Shown here: positions 63,701-64,000 of the stretch, in pieces
How the letters are laid out: each line of letters opens with the position of its first letter
Numbering within the stretch: position 1 is the first letter of the stretch
NCBI GenBank assembly: GCA_019915015.1
Contig: JAHBBC010000020.1
Span: forward strand, 992,001-1,056,000
Origin: Auriscalpium vulgare
Lineage: Eukaryota; Basidiomycota; Agaricomycetes; Russulales; Auriscalpiaceae
Direction: 5' to 3'
DNA length: 64,000 nucleotides
Notes under the pieces: generated by a model
The model's database searches: none
The model's input: the letters and a program-made list of their open reading frames with translations, nothing else
What the model was told of the DNA's origin: nothing
Program-made: the position numbers and the translations under genes

Positions 63701-64000
63701 CTAGGTGAGTGCACTGCTTGTATCCTTTTCCACCCGTCTGACTCGTGCGTTTGTGTAGCTTGTTTGTGCAGGGCGAGGACTGCGTTCGTCCTCGCGCTCG
63801 ACGTCTGTTTCCTTCAATTCTTTTGCTATGTCATTTGCTGTCCACATCATGATCTCACACCAGTTACCCAATTATAATGTCGCTCACTATGACTGCGAAT
63901 TACCTCGCACATGTCCGAGTCTCCTGTAGGCAGAGCAGCAGATGTCCGGATTACTAGAATGTGTACATAGTCTGTCTATGCAAATAACTGTAAGATCATG
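63701..64000. other. 3' flank of P4 to window end
   Basis: 300 bases closely matching the flank of P2 (57710-58020). No gene. Confidence 0.5.

Noticed and set aside
1..64000. CRISPR arrays, rRNA, tRNA and riboswitches
   Set aside because: No regular spaced repeats or recognisable RNA genes were seen by eye; a tRNA or Rfam scan would be the proper test.

Overview
The window is nuclear DNA of a filamentous basidiomycete, most likely an Agaricomycete and perhaps one of the Polyporales. The reasons are many short introns of about 45-65 bp with GTRNGT donors, tight gene spacing on both strands, a GH28 pectinase, basidiomycete-type multi-pass membrane proteins and expanded F-box/leucine-rich families. 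It is not bacterial: there are no operons, and nearly every gene needed splicing to be read. Exon boundaries given here were worked out by hand from frame, splice signals and comparison of copies within the window.

Layout. 1-4.5 kb: the 3' end of an F-box gene, a GNAT acetyltransferase and a convergent 11-exon exo-polygalacturonase. 4.5-14.3 kb: three tandem copies of a five-exon gene for a single-pass membrane protein with a repeat-rich ectodomain; an apparently intact PIF/Harbinger-like transposon (8802-12189) lies between copies 2 and 3. 14.6-15.9 kb: a multi-pass membrane protein. 16.87-22.86 kb: a complete Copia retrotransposon with LTRs that read as identical. 23.5-25 kb: an SSU1/SLAC1-type transporter. 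25.5-31.5 kb and 38.4-47.8 kb: two runs of F-box genes of two related families, including a head-to-tail pair fused into one reading frame. Between these runs lie a divergent pair (a two-TM, probably mitochondrial protein and an HSBP1-like coiled-coil protein) and two small uncharacterised genes. 48.1-49.6 kb: a membrane-anchored leucine-rich protein. 49.74-52.98 kb: a segment bounded by 68-bp inverted repeats that holds a frameshifted MPE1/RBBP6 copy and a second gene-like ORF. 53.2-55 kb: RIT1, the initiator-tRNA phosphoribosyl transferase. 55.1-64 kb: four tandem copies of a two-exon gene of unknown function, two intact and two frameshifted; one intact copy carries a 3.2-kb DNA transposon exactly at its 3' splice site.

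Interpretation. Housekeeping genes (RIT1, the HSBP1-like gene, GNAT) are islands in a fast-changing accessory landscape of tandem duplication, gene fusion, partial gene duplication and transposition. The F-box genes probably supply interchangeable substrate adaptors for SCF ubiquitin ligases. The two tandem families around the transposons are lineage-specific and have no function I can name. No rRNA, tRNA, CRISPR or viral genome was found.
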